Source: Candidatus Frankia nodulisporulans
Lineage (GTDB): Bacteria; Actinomycetota; Actinomycetes; Frankiales; Frankiaceae
Reading direction: 5' to 3'
Assembly: GCF_902806475.1 (NCBI RefSeq)
Contig: NZ_CADCWS010000002.1
Coordinates: 1-64,000, forward strand
Length of the DNA stretch: 64,000 nt
Below the pieces are notes generated by a model that was not told where the DNA came from, made no database searches, and worked only from the letters and a program-made list of their open reading frames with translations. Numbering within the stretch: the stretch's first letter is position 1; every line of letters starts with the position of its first letter. Below, piece by piece: positions 54,893-62,476 of this stretch. Both the position numbers and the translations under genes were made by a program.

Positions 54893-56848
54893 GTGTCCGA
54901 CATCCCGCGGCGGGCCGTGGTCCGCACCGCGAAACTGGCCGCGCTCCCCTTGGGGATCGCCGGCCGCGCCACGATCGGCGCCGGTCGACGCTTGGGCGGT
55001 CGCCCCGCCGAGGTCGTCGCCTCTGAGCTGCAGCAACGCACCGCCGCGCAGATCTTCCGCGTGCTCGGTGAGCTCAAGGGCGGCGCGATGAAACTCGGCC
55101 AGGCGATGTCCGTCTTCGAGGCCGCGCTGCCCGACGAGGTGGCCGCGCCCTACCGGGCGGCGCTGACCAAACTGCAGGAGGCGGCCCCGCCACTCCCCAC
55201 CGCGGTGATGCGGCGGGTGCTCGAGGAGGAACTGGGCCCCGAGTGGCGGTCGCTGTTCGCCGAGTTCGACGACACGCCGGTCGCGGCGGCGAGCATCGGT
55301 CAGGTCCACCGGGCGGTGTGGGCGGACGGCCGGCCGGTCGCCGTCAAGGTGCAGTACCCGGGAGCCGGCCCCGCGCTGCTCGCCGACCTGACCCAGCTTG
55401 GTCGGGCCGCCCGCCTGTTCAGCTCGATCGTTCCCGGCCTGGACGTCAAACCCCTCATCGAGGAGCTCAAGGCCCGCGTCGCCGAGGAGCTCGACTACCG
55501 GCTGGAGGCCGCCTGGCAGGCCGCCTTCGCCGAGGCCTACGCCGGCGACCCCGACATCGCGGTCCCCCGTCCCATCGCCGGCGCCGACCGGGTGATCGTC
55601 AGCGAGTGGATCGACGGAACGCCACTGTCCACCATCATCAGCGAGGGCACCTCCGAACAGCGGGACCAGGCCGGGATGCTGCTGGTCCGGTTCCTCTACT
55701 CGTGTCCGGCCCGGGCCGGGCTGCTGCATGCCGACCCGCATCCGGGCAACTTCCGGCTGCTGGCGGACGGGCGCCTGGGCGTCCTCGACTTCGGCGCGGT
55801 CAACCGCCTGCCCGGCGGGCTGCCCGAGCCGGTGGGCCGCCTCGCCCGCCAGACACTGGCCGGGGACTCGGCGGCGGTGGCCGACGGGCTGCGCGCGGAG
55901 GGTTTCATCCCGGCGGCGGCCGAGATCGAAGCCGCGGATCTGCTCGACTATCTGGCCCCGATGCTGGCCCCGATCGCCGCGGACGAGTTCACCTTCACCC
56001 GCAGCTGGCTGCGGGGTGAGGCCACCCGGCTCGGCGACTGGCGTTCGGCCGCGGCCCAACTCGGCCGCCAGCTCAACCTCCCCCCGTCGTACCTGCTCAT
56101 CCACCGCGTGACGCTCGGCGCCATCGGTGTGCTCTGCCAGTTGGGCAGCACCGGCGACTTCCGTGCCGAGATGGCACGCTGGCAGCCCGGTTTCGCCGAG
56201 CCAGGCACGCCGGCCGCCCGCGCCGCCGCGCATGCCAACCGGCCCGACCGTCCCCTGCCCGTCCTGCGGGTCCGGGAGGAGGCGGGCGTCATCCACGCGC
56301 TCGCCGGTCCGGTCGTCCTCGGGACCCCCCGTTCCCGCCGTGGCCGGCGCCGAGCGACCCTGGCCGAGGCGCCCACGCCCCCCGCCACGGGAGAAGCCGG
56401 CGCGACCGGCACCGGGCGGGCAGCCCGGACCAGGGCGACCACCCGGTCGAAGCCCACCCCGAAACCGCGAGCCGCCCCCGCGCCGGCCGCTACCGATCCG
56501 ACGCTCCCCGAGTCGCCCGCTACCGATGGTCCGACCTCCAGCAGCAGGCCGACCGCCGCCGGCGCGCCGACGTCTGGCTCCCGACCCAAGCCGTCCTCGG
56601 CCACACGGCCCGCGGCCGGGGCGAGGTCCGCCGTCCAGCCGAAGCCGAAAGCCGCCGCCAGGTCACGACCACCCGCCCAGACGAAGATCACCGAGCAGCA
56701 CAAGGCAGGCGATCAGCCCGGCCCGGTCGATCAGCCCGGACCAGCCGACCGAACCGGCGCGGGCGACCGGGCCGAAGCGGTCGATCAGCCGACGGCCGCC
56801 AGCGAGGTCGTGCCAGCGCCCAGGGCCGACCCCGACGACGGGCGGTAG
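54893..56848 (+). CDS. ABC1/AarF (UbiB-like) atypical kinase family protein
   Basis: The 651-residue product has the ABC1 layout: the family helix [20 protein letters not shown] (KxGQ), the Ala-rich nucleotide loop [29 protein letters not shown] with the ATP Lys, [26 protein letters not shown] and VLDFGAV. Homologues support quinone synthesis or lipid homeostasis; Rv3197 is the positional counterpart. The last 190 residues are Pro/Ala/Thr/Lys-rich with repeated DQPGP-type units. GTG 54893 has GGAG five bases before it. Confidence 0.9.
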   Translation: MSDIPRRAVVRTAKLAALPLGIAGRATIGAGRRLGGRPAEVVASELQQRTAAQIFRVLGELKGGAMKLGQAMSVFEAALPDEVAAPYRAALTKLQEAAPPLPTAVMRRVLEEELGPEWRSLFAEFDDTPVAAASIGQVHRAVWADGRPVAVKVQYPGAGPALLADLTQLGRAARLFSSIVPGLDVKPLIEELKARVAEELDYRLEAAWQAAFAEAYAGDPDIAVPRPIAGADRVIVSEWIDGTPLSTIISEGTSEQRDQAGMLLVRFLYSCPARAGLLHADPHPGNFRLLADGRLGVLDFGAVNRLPGGLPEPVGRLARQTLAGDSAAVADGLRAEGFIPAAAEIEAADLLDYLAPMLAPIAADEFTFTRSWLRGEATRLGDWRSAAAQLGRQLNLPPSYLLIHRVTLGAIGVLCQLGSTGDFRAEMARWQPGFAEPGTPAARAAAHANRPDRPLPVLRVREEAGVIHALAGPVVLGTPRSRRGRRRATLAEAPTPPATGEAGATGTGRAARTRATTRSKPTPKPRAAPAPAATDPTLPESPATDGPTSSSRPTAAGAPTSGSRPKPSSATRPAAGARSAVQPKPKAAARSRPPAQTKITEQHKAGDQPGPVDQPGPADRTGAGDRAEAVDQPTAASEVVPAPRADPDDGR

Positions 56849-56882
56849 CTCGAGGCCGCGAGGCGACACCGGGGTGGCGAAG

Positions 56883-58550
56883 CTACTCGCCGGAGGGAAG
56901 ATCGCCGAGGTAGATGAAGCCGTAGCCTTCGTCGCGGAAGCGCACGCCGGCGGCCCGCAGGGCATCGCCCCAGTCGCCGCGGCAGTCCGGATCGGCGGCT
57001 TCCGAACCGTGGTCGGCGGTCAGCAGGAACGCGGTGTCGGCCAGCAGGCCCCGCTCGGCCAGCAGGTCGAGGAAGACACCCAGCCGTGCGTCCGCGTCCC
57101 GCAGGGCGGCCCGGGACTCGGGCGAATAGGGGCCGCCACCGTGGTGGCCGGTGTCGGTGACGGTGGTGTTCCACCACATGACGTCGGGCGGGACGGCATC
57201 CGCGGCCCACAGCTGTAGGATCTGGGTGAGGCCGAGCGCGTCGACCCGGCTGGACCACGCGTAGTCGGGATCCCGGTTCGCCCATTCGGCGTCGCTGTGC
57301 GGATCACCCTCGACGGGGGGCAGGTAGTCGCCCATGTCACCGGCGCCGCTGGCGGAACCGGCCGCGCGGACCAGGCCGAACGTCGAGTAGTGCGCGCCCC
57401 GGTCGACCGGCTCGTTCACACAGGCGGTCACCGCCGCCGGACGTGCCCGGAGCACGGCCTCGAAGAGCGTCTCGACGCCGTCGCGGAGCTGTTCACAGGC
57501 CGCGTGCCAGGTCTTCACGTCGTTGACGATCACCTGACGACCGACGGCGCGGTCGAAGTAGACGTTGTGCAGGATGCCGTGACGGCCGGGGCCTACGCCG
57601 GTGAGCGCGGAGGTGTGGTTGGTCAGCGTCACGCTGGGGAACTCGGCGATGGCACCGCCGGTCAGCGCCGTGCCTTCGGCGAGCAGCCGGGCGACGTTCG
57701 GCAGTACGCCGGTGCCGGCCAGATGCAGCAGATCGTTGCAGTTGGCGCCGTCCCACAGCAGACCGACGACGTGGCGTGCGACACCGGCGGTGACGATGTC
57801 GGTCAGCGCCGTACCCTCGGCCCCGGGCAGGCTCGCCGAGGCGAGAACGGCGAGGGTCGGGGCGATGTCGATGACCCGGGCCACGCCCTCACGCAGGCCG
57901 CGCGCACGCACACCCGCGCCGGAGAGCAGCAGGGGGGCGCGGGACTGGCCGGCGTCCAGCGAGCCGTGTTCACCGAGATGACCGCCGCGCTCCGGCCAGT
58001 AGTGGCCCGGGGTGTGCACGACGATCAGGTCGGGTGAGCGGGTGGCGTCGCCGAACGCGGACAGCAGCCGCCGGCCGGCGAACGGATAGGCGTTGCGTTC
58101 GTTCGGCGGGGACGGGTCGGCCAGGGCGTTCGCCAGGGGCACGCCGTGCAGCGGATCCTGCGAGACCAACGGGTCACGCCCGGAGCGCACCTCCCAGGGC
58201 CCGTCCGGTGTGGCGGTGGGCAGGCGGGCCGACCCGGCCGCGTTCGCGACATACAGCCATGGCGCGTCGACCCAGGCGACCAGGTCGACGACCGCGGCGA
58301 GTTCCGGCGCGGTGAGTGCGGCGACCGCCCGCCCCAGCTCGCCGGACCCGTCGGCACGGGATGCCGCGCGGTGCGCCGGGACGCCCGGGGATCGCGGCCC
58401 GACGGCACGGTCGGGTTCGGGTTCGGCGGCGAGCCCGGCGCCCGCCGCCGCGAGCGACGGCTCGGCCAGGGACGGCTCGGCCAGGGACGTCGACTCGGGG
58501 GTGGATGGGGCTCCGGTCGACAGCGGGTAGACGCGATCGCGACTGGGCAC
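56883..58550 (-). CDS. alkaline phosphatase family / nucleotide pyrophosphatase-like protein
   Basis: The 555-residue product belongs to the alkaline phosphatase superfamily: LLWDGANCNDLLHLAGTGVL and FPSVTLTNHTSALTGVGPGR with the Thr/Asn nucleophile site, TVTDTGHHGGGPYSPESRAA and LLTADHGSEA with metal-binding residues. A second, partly similar part precedes it (PDLIVVHTPGHYWPERGGHL and LLLSGAGVRARGLREGVARV), so the protein seems to contain two phosphatase-like segments, the first incomplete. The N-terminus has SLAEPSLAEPSLA repeats. It is convergent with the ABC1 gene. Substrate unknown. Confidence 0.85.
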   Translation of the reverse strand: MPSRDRVYPLSTGAPSTPESTSLAEPSLAEPSLAAAGAGLAAEPEPDRAVGPRSPGVPAHRAASRADGSGELGRAVAALTAPELAAVVDLVAWVDAPWLYVANAAGSARLPTATPDGPWEVRSGRDPLVSQDPLHGVPLANALADPSPPNERNAYPFAGRRLLSAFGDATRSPDLIVVHTPGHYWPERGGHLGEHGSLDAGQSRAPLLLSGAGVRARGLREGVARVIDIAPTLAVLASASLPGAEGTALTDIVTAGVARHVVGLLWDGANCNDLLHLAGTGVLPNVARLLAEGTALTGGAIAEFPSVTLTNHTSALTGVGPGRHGILHNVYFDRAVGRQVIVNDVKTWHAACEQLRDGVETLFEAVLRARPAAVTACVNEPVDRGAHYSTFGLVRAAGSASGAGDMGDYLPPVEGDPHSDAEWANRDPDYAWSSRVDALGLTQILQLWAADAVPPDVMWWNTTVTDTGHHGGGPYSPESRAALRDADARLGVFLDLLAERGLLADTAFLLTADHGSEAADPDCRGDWGDALRAAGVRFRDEGYGFIYLGDLPSGE

Positions 58551-58605
58551 GGGGAAACCCTATCCGGGTGCCCCCGTCAGGCGAGGAAATCCACAGCCAA
58601 CACCG

Positions 58606-58641
58606 GCGGGCGGAACACCGACTGCTCGGTGTTCCGCCCGC
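58606..58641 (-). terminator. 16-bp hairpin, distal terminator after whiB7
   Basis: GCGGGCGGAACACCGA and TCGGTGTTCCGCCCGC are perfect complements around a 4-base loop. It lies about 75 bases beyond the whiB7 stop on the minus strand, in the gap before the phosphatase gene. Confidence 0.8.
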
Positions 58642-58653
58642 ACCCAGGTGGCT

Positions 58654-58681
58654 TGGCCGCGGCCGCTGGCAGCCGCGGCCA
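58654..58681 (-). terminator. 10-bp hairpin, proximal terminator after whiB7
   Basis: TGGCCGCGGC and GCCGCGGCCA pair around 8 bases, about 35 bases after the whiB7 stop. With the hairpin at 58606 it forms a double stop. Between it and whiB7, a 15-bp copy of the end of the whiB7 gene is repeated (58683-58697 and 58708-58722). Confidence 0.65.
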
Positions 58682-58716
58682 TGTTCAGGCCGCGACCCGC
58701 CGAGACGATGGCCCGT

Positions 58717-59004
58717 TCAGGCCGCGACCTCCTCGGGGCGGACCTTGCGTGGCCGGCCGCGGGGGCGTTTGCGCGGGACGACGGTGCCGGTCACCACCAG
58801 CTCGCCACCCCACACCCCCCACGGCTCGCCCCGATCGAGGGCCGCGGTCAGGCAGGCCGCCCGGACCGGGCAGGTGTGGCAGACGGCCTTCGCGGTCTCC
58901 ACGTCCGCCGGGGACTCCGCGAAGAACATTTCGGGATCGACGTCCCAGCAGGGCAGAACGAGCCGATCCTGCTCGATCCGGGCGACGATCATGTGATCGA
59001 ACAC
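58717..59004 (-). CDS. whiB7: WhiB7/WblC antibiotic-response regulator
   Basis: WhiB7 switches on intrinsic antibiotic resistance genes through the primary sigma factor. From GTG 59004 the 95-residue product has the cluster cysteines C19, C42, C45 and C51, the GVWGG turn (63-67) and the AT-hook RPRGRPRK (80-87) that is diagnostic of WhiB7. GGAGG lies ten bases before the GTG; a longer frame up to 59067 crosses the attenuator hairpin and is rejected. It is downstream of uvrD2 on the same strand, as in mycobacteria. Promoter, leader ORF and terminator hairpin upstream form an attenuation unit. Confidence 0.93.
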   Translation of the reverse strand: MFDHMIVARIEQDRLVLPCWDVDPEMFFAESPADVETAKAVCHTCPVRAACLTAALDRGEPWGVWGGELVVTGTVVPRKRPRGRPRKVRPEEVAA

Positions 59005-59067
59005 CGGGGTGTCACCTCCGACACGGTTTGGCTTCGAGCGGATGGATGGAAGGAAGCGAAACGACAA

Positions 59068-59099
59068 AGAGCCGCGATCCCCATCGGGATCGCGGCTCT
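59068..59099 (-). terminator. attenuator hairpin in the whiB7 leader
   Basis: AGAGCCGCGATCCC and GGGATCGCGGCTCT form a perfect 14-bp stem with a 4-base loop; on the minus strand it is followed by TTTGTCGTTT. It starts 20 bases after the leader ORF stop and ends 64 bases before the whiB7 start. CCGGAG (59110-59115) and CTCCGG (59122-59127) flank the leader stop codon and could form a small competing hairpin. Confidence 0.85.
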
Positions 59100-59118
59100 C
59101 GTGTCAGCTCCGGAGCGC

Positions 59119-59526
59119 TTACTCCGGATGCGGATCGAGGACGTATCCCGATGTGAGGTGACGGTTCGTGGACAGCTGGCCAGCGGTGTTCCCGGTGACC
59201 TGGCGATGCTTCGTGAGCAGCGCAGCGGTGCCCGACAGCGGTGCGACGGGTGCCTGCTGGGCGGCGAACACAGCCGTGGCGCTCGGCCGGGCCGCGCCTG
59301 ATGTGGCCGCCAGCACCATGGGGGTGATGGACATGCCGAGAACCCGACCGCGGACACCCGCCGGCACGCCTGCATCGGCCATGCCGATGGTCGACAGGGC
59401 GGTATAGAGGGCGTGCGCGAGCGCCGGACCAGCGCCGATCTCCGTGCTCTGGAGGCAGGCCGCGGACAGCGGGCCCTGCTCACGGATGACCTCGCTGCTC
59501 ACTCTGTTCGCCAGAATGTTCACCAT
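59119..59526 (-). CDS. whiB7 leader ORF, 135 codons
   Basis: This frame starts MVNILANRVSSEVIREQGPL and ends SGYVLDPHPE with TAA just before the attenuator. The start is exceptionally good: GAGGTGAT (59540-59533 on the minus strand), a full 8-base match to the 16S 3' end, is six bases before ATG 59526. The protein is Ala/Thr/Ser-rich with no family I recognise. whiB7 leaders in other actinobacteria encode short upstream ORFs whose translation controls a terminator; this one is unusually long. It may be a sensor by being translated rather than a working protein. Confidence 0.7.
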   Translation of the reverse strand: MVNILANRVSSEVIREQGPLSAACLQSTEIGAGPALAHALYTALSTIGMADAGVPAGVRGRVLGMSITPMVLAATSGAARPSATAVFAAQQAPVAPLSGTAALLTKHRQVTGNTAGQLSTNRHLTSGYVLDPHPE

Positions 59527-59600
59527 TGCGAGATCACCTCGATTCTCCGGAGGGCCGGTGGCGCATGGCAGCCAGTCGGCGTCTGTGGGGCGTCGGTGTA

Positions 59601-59637
59601 ACCGTAGAAGGCCTTCGCGAGAACCTCAACGTATTTT
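59601..59637 (-). promoter_or_regulatory. candidate WhiB7-dependent promoter
   Basis: On the minus strand TTGAGG (59629-59624) and TACGGT (59606-59601) are 17 bases apart, and AAAATAC (59637-59631) lies directly upstream of the -35 element. An AT-rich block abutting the -35 is the known mark of WhiB7-activated promoters, bound by its AT-hook. The leader ORF begins about 75 bases downstream. Confidence 0.7.
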
Positions 59638-59683
59638 CTGTGTCGCGAGTATGACACGTTGCGTCACAAGGGTGGAGCCGTGC

Positions 59684-62029
59684 TCACGGCGTGGCGCGGT
59701 CGGCCACCAGGGCGAGCACCGCCGTGCCGTACCGGTCGAGCTTGGCCTGGCCGATCCCGGGGATCCGGACCAGTTCGGCGACCGTGCCGGGTCGGCATTC
59801 GGCGATCGCACGCAGGGTCGCGTCGGTGAGGATGACGAACACCGGCATGCGGGCCTCCTTCGCGGTGGCGGCCCGCCAGACCCGCAGGCGTTCGTACAGC
59901 GCGGCGTCCACGTCACCGGGGCACTGGGCGCACCGTCCGACCCGCGCCGACGCACCGGTCAGCGACTGACCGCAGACCCGGCAGCGCACCGCGGAACGCC
60001 CCCTGGTCCGGGTCCGAGCCGCGTCCCCGGGTCCCCCGGAGCCGGGCGCCCCGCCCGTCCCGTCCGATCCCGGCGACCGCTCCGCAGCCGGGTCAGTCGA
60101 GGCGTCCCGTCCGGTGGCTCCGCCGCCGCCCCGGGAACCACTCGAGCCAGCGGCACCACCGAAGCCACCGGTACCACCGGAGCCACGGCGTGCGGGGCGT
60201 AGCTCGTCCAGGAAACGGGATGGGCGGCGGACCCGGCTGGCTCCCTGGGTGCGCGCCAGCGACCATGACAGGACCAGCTGGGTGCGGGCACGGGTGATCC
60301 CGACGTAGAGCAGCCGGCGCTCCTCCTCGACCTGCTCGGTGGAGCGGGCGTGCACCAGCGGCAGGGTGCCCTCGGTGAGGCCGACGAGGAAGACCGCGTC
60401 CCATTCGAGGCCCTTCGCGGCGTGCAGGGTGGACAGCGTCACCCCCTCGACGGTCGGCAGATGCTCGTGGGTGTCGCGATCGGCGAGTTCGGCGACGAAC
60501 TCGCCGAGACCGGCGGCGGGATCGCGGGCCGCGAGATCCTCGGCGAGTCGGTGCAGCGCGGCGAGGTTCTCCCAGCGCTCCCGTTCGGCGCCGGTGCCGA
60601 CGGCGGCGGTGCCGACGGCGGCGGTGTGCGGGTACCACTGCAGCGCACCGAGGACGTCCGCCACCGCGTCGGCGAGGCCGAGCGGACGGTCGAGGTCGGC
60701 GGAGCGGACGGCGGCCCGCAGCAGCCCGGTCGCCTTGCGGACCTCCGGCCGGGCGAAGAACTTCTCCCCGCCGCGCAGCAGACAGGCGATGCCGGCCGCG
60801 CCGAGGGCCGACTCGTAGGCCTCCGACTGCGCGTTCGTCCGGTACAGCACGGCGATCTGGCTGGCCGGCAGGCCACGGGCGAGCAGGGTCCGGATGCGGC
60901 TGGTGACGGCGGTGGCCTCGTCGGCCTCCGTGTCGCACTCGAGCCACACCGGCGCGGGCCCGGCGGGCGCGGCGGCGACGAGCGCGGCCCGGGGCCCCGC
61001 CCCCACCAGCCGGTTGGCCAGGGCCACCACCTGGGGTGTCGACCGGTAGTCGCGCACCAGCCGGACCACCGTCGCCTGCGGATGACGGCGGGGGAACTCG
61101 AGCAGGTAACGCGGTGAGGCCCCGGCGAACGAGTAGATCGTCTGATGGGGATCGCCGACGACGCACAGGCTGTCGCGGTCACCGAGCCAGGCGTCGAGCA
61201 CCCGCTGCTGGAGCATGTTGACGTCCTGGTACTCGTCGACGACGAAGTGCCGGTAGCGGGAGCGGATCTCGCCCGCGACGAAGCCGTGCTCCTCGATCAT
61301 GGCGGCGGTGAGCAGCAGCAGATCCTCGAGGTCGAGAATGCCGGCCTCCCGTTTGGTCTCCTCGTAGGCGCCGTAGAGCCGACCGATCGTCGCGGCGGTC
61401 ATCGTCGTCTCGCGGCCCGCCGCCGCGGCCAGGCGCGCGTAGTCCTCCGGGGTGACGAGCGAGACCTTGGCCCATTCGACCTCGGCGGTCAGGTCGCGCA
61501 GTTCCGTGCGGTCGGTGCGCAGGCCCAGCCGGGCCGCGGCCCGGGCCATCGTCGGGATCTTGCTCGACTCGAGCCTGGGCAGCGGACCGCCGGCCACCGT
61601 CGGCCAGAAGTACTGCAACTGGCGCAGTGCGGACGAATGGAACGTCCGCGCCTGCACCCCCGGCACACCCATCGCCCGCAGCCGGCCGCGCAGCTCACCG
61701 GCGGCCCGGGTGGTGAAGCTGACCGCGAGGATCTGATCGGGCGCAACCCCGCGATCCGCGACCATGTGCGCGATTCTGTGGGTGATCGTGCGCGTCTTGC
61801 CCGTACCGGCCCCGGCCAGGATGCAGACCGGGCCGAGCGGGGCGGCCGCGGCGGCCCGCTGCTCCGGATCCAGCGCGGCCAGCAGATCGTGGCCGGCGGC
61901 CGGGCCCGCCGCGCCGATCTCACGGGACGCGGCGACGGGCGTCGCACCGGGTGGGCCGGCGGGGGCGGCGGCGGCTGGCGCCCCGGGCGCGGCGGTGGGC
62001 GCGGGCGGCGGAGCGGTGGGTCCGGACAT
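59684..62029 (-). CDS. uvrD2: ATP-dependent DNA helicase UvrD2
   Basis: The 781-residue product is an SF1A helicase: Walker A CILAGAGTGKTRTITHRIAH, FTTRAAGELRGRL, RHFVVDEYQDVNMLQQRVLD (motif II), GDPHQTIYSFAGAS (III), RDYRSTPQVVALANRL (IV), LSTLHAAKGLEWDAVFLVGL (V) and RRLLYVGITRARTQLVLSWS (VI). A tetracysteine CRVC-x16-CAQC precedes a C-terminal HRDC domain (RLRVWRAATAKEARMPVFVI, RIPGIGQAKLDRYG), the UvrD2 signature. ATG 62029 is used; the first 45 residues are Ala/Pro-rich. It is divergent from mrx1. Confidence 0.94.
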   Translation of the reverse strand: MSGPTAPPPAPTAAPGAPAAAAPAGPPGATPVAASREIGAAGPAAGHDLLAALDPEQRAAAAAPLGPVCILAGAGTGKTRTITHRIAHMVADRGVAPDQILAVSFTTRAAGELRGRLRAMGVPGVQARTFHSSALRQLQYFWPTVAGGPLPRLESSKIPTMARAAARLGLRTDRTELRDLTAEVEWAKVSLVTPEDYARLAAAAGRETTMTAATIGRLYGAYEETKREAGILDLEDLLLLTAAMIEEHGFVAGEIRSRYRHFVVDEYQDVNMLQQRVLDAWLGDRDSLCVVGDPHQTIYSFAGASPRYLLEFPRRHPQATVVRLVRDYRSTPQVVALANRLVGAGPRAALVAAAPAGPAPVWLECDTEADEATAVTSRIRTLLARGLPASQIAVLYRTNAQSEAYESALGAAGIACLLRGGEKFFARPEVRKATGLLRAAVRSADLDRPLGLADAVADVLGALQWYPHTAAVGTAAVGTGAERERWENLAALHRLAEDLAARDPAAGLGEFVAELADRDTHEHLPTVEGVTLSTLHAAKGLEWDAVFLVGLTEGTLPLVHARSTEQVEEERRLLYVGITRARTQLVLSWSLARTQGASRVRRPSRFLDELRPARRGSGGTGGFGGAAGSSGSRGGGGATGRDASTDPAAERSPGSDGTGGAPGSGGPGDAARTRTRGRSAVRCRVCGQSLTGASARVGRCAQCPGDVDAALYERLRVWRAATAKEARMPVFVILTDATLRAIAECRPGTVAELVRIPGIGQAKLDRYGTAVLALVADRATP

Positions 62030-62058
62030 CCCTCGACACGGTAGTACCGGTCTGGCGC

Positions 62059-62085
62059 GGGAAGGGACGGCGCCGCCACACTGTT
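62059..62085 (+). promoter_or_regulatory. SigR-like promoter before mrx1
   Basis: GGGAAG (62059-62064) and GTT (62083-62085) are separated by exactly 18 bases, 38 bases before the mrx1 start. The last -35 base differs from the GGAAT consensus. A thiol-stress promoter would suit a mycoredoxin gene. Confidence 0.5.
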
Positions 62086-62123
62086 GGAGCATCTGTTGTG
62101 TCCCAGTGACTTGGAGGCCATTC

Positions 62124-62363
62124 GTGCTCACGATCTACACGACTTCCTGGTGCGGCTACTGCGTTCGACTGAAGAGCCAACTGGACCGCGCCGGCGTGGA
62201 GTACAAGACCGTGGATATCGAGAACGACCCGACAGCAGAGCAACGTGTCCGCGATGCGAACAACGGGAACGCGACCGTGCCGACTGTGCTCTTTCCCGAT
62301 GGCACTGTGATGACGAACCCGAGCATCCGCCAGGTCACCGAGAAGGTCACTTCTGCCGCATAA
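62124..62363 (+). CDS. mrx1: mycoredoxin (glutaredoxin-like)
   Basis: Mycoredoxin reduces mixed disulfides of proteins with mycothiol. The 79-residue product LTIYTTSWCGYCVRLKSQLD has the redox motif C10-G-Y-C13, then VDIENDPTAEQRV, NATVPTVLFPDGTVMTNPS with the cis-Pro TVP, a complete small thioredoxin fold. GTG 62124 has GGAGG six bases upstream. Divergent position from uvrD2 matches Rv3198A. Confidence 0.92.
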   Translation: MLTIYTTSWCGYCVRLKSQLDRAGVEYKTVDIENDPTAEQRVRDANNGNATVPTVLFPDGTVMTNPSIRQVTEKVTSAA

Positions 62364-62476
62364 CGGATACGTAGAGCAACAACATCCCGGGAGTTCTTAC
62401 CTTCCCACCGCACACGCGGCCGGCACGTGGGACGGTGTCCGTCACTGCCCGTGAAGTTTGTGGGAGAGTTCGGCCT

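Noticed and set aside
54245-56296. A 683-codon minus-strand frame over the ThiF-like and ABC1 genes
   Set aside because: It is Gly/Arg-rich without motifs and lies antisense to clear ABC1 kinase sequence.
59005-59067. Longer whiB7 start at 59067
   Set aside because: It would place the attenuator tail inside the coding region and lacks a ribosome site; GTG 59004 with GGAGG is better.
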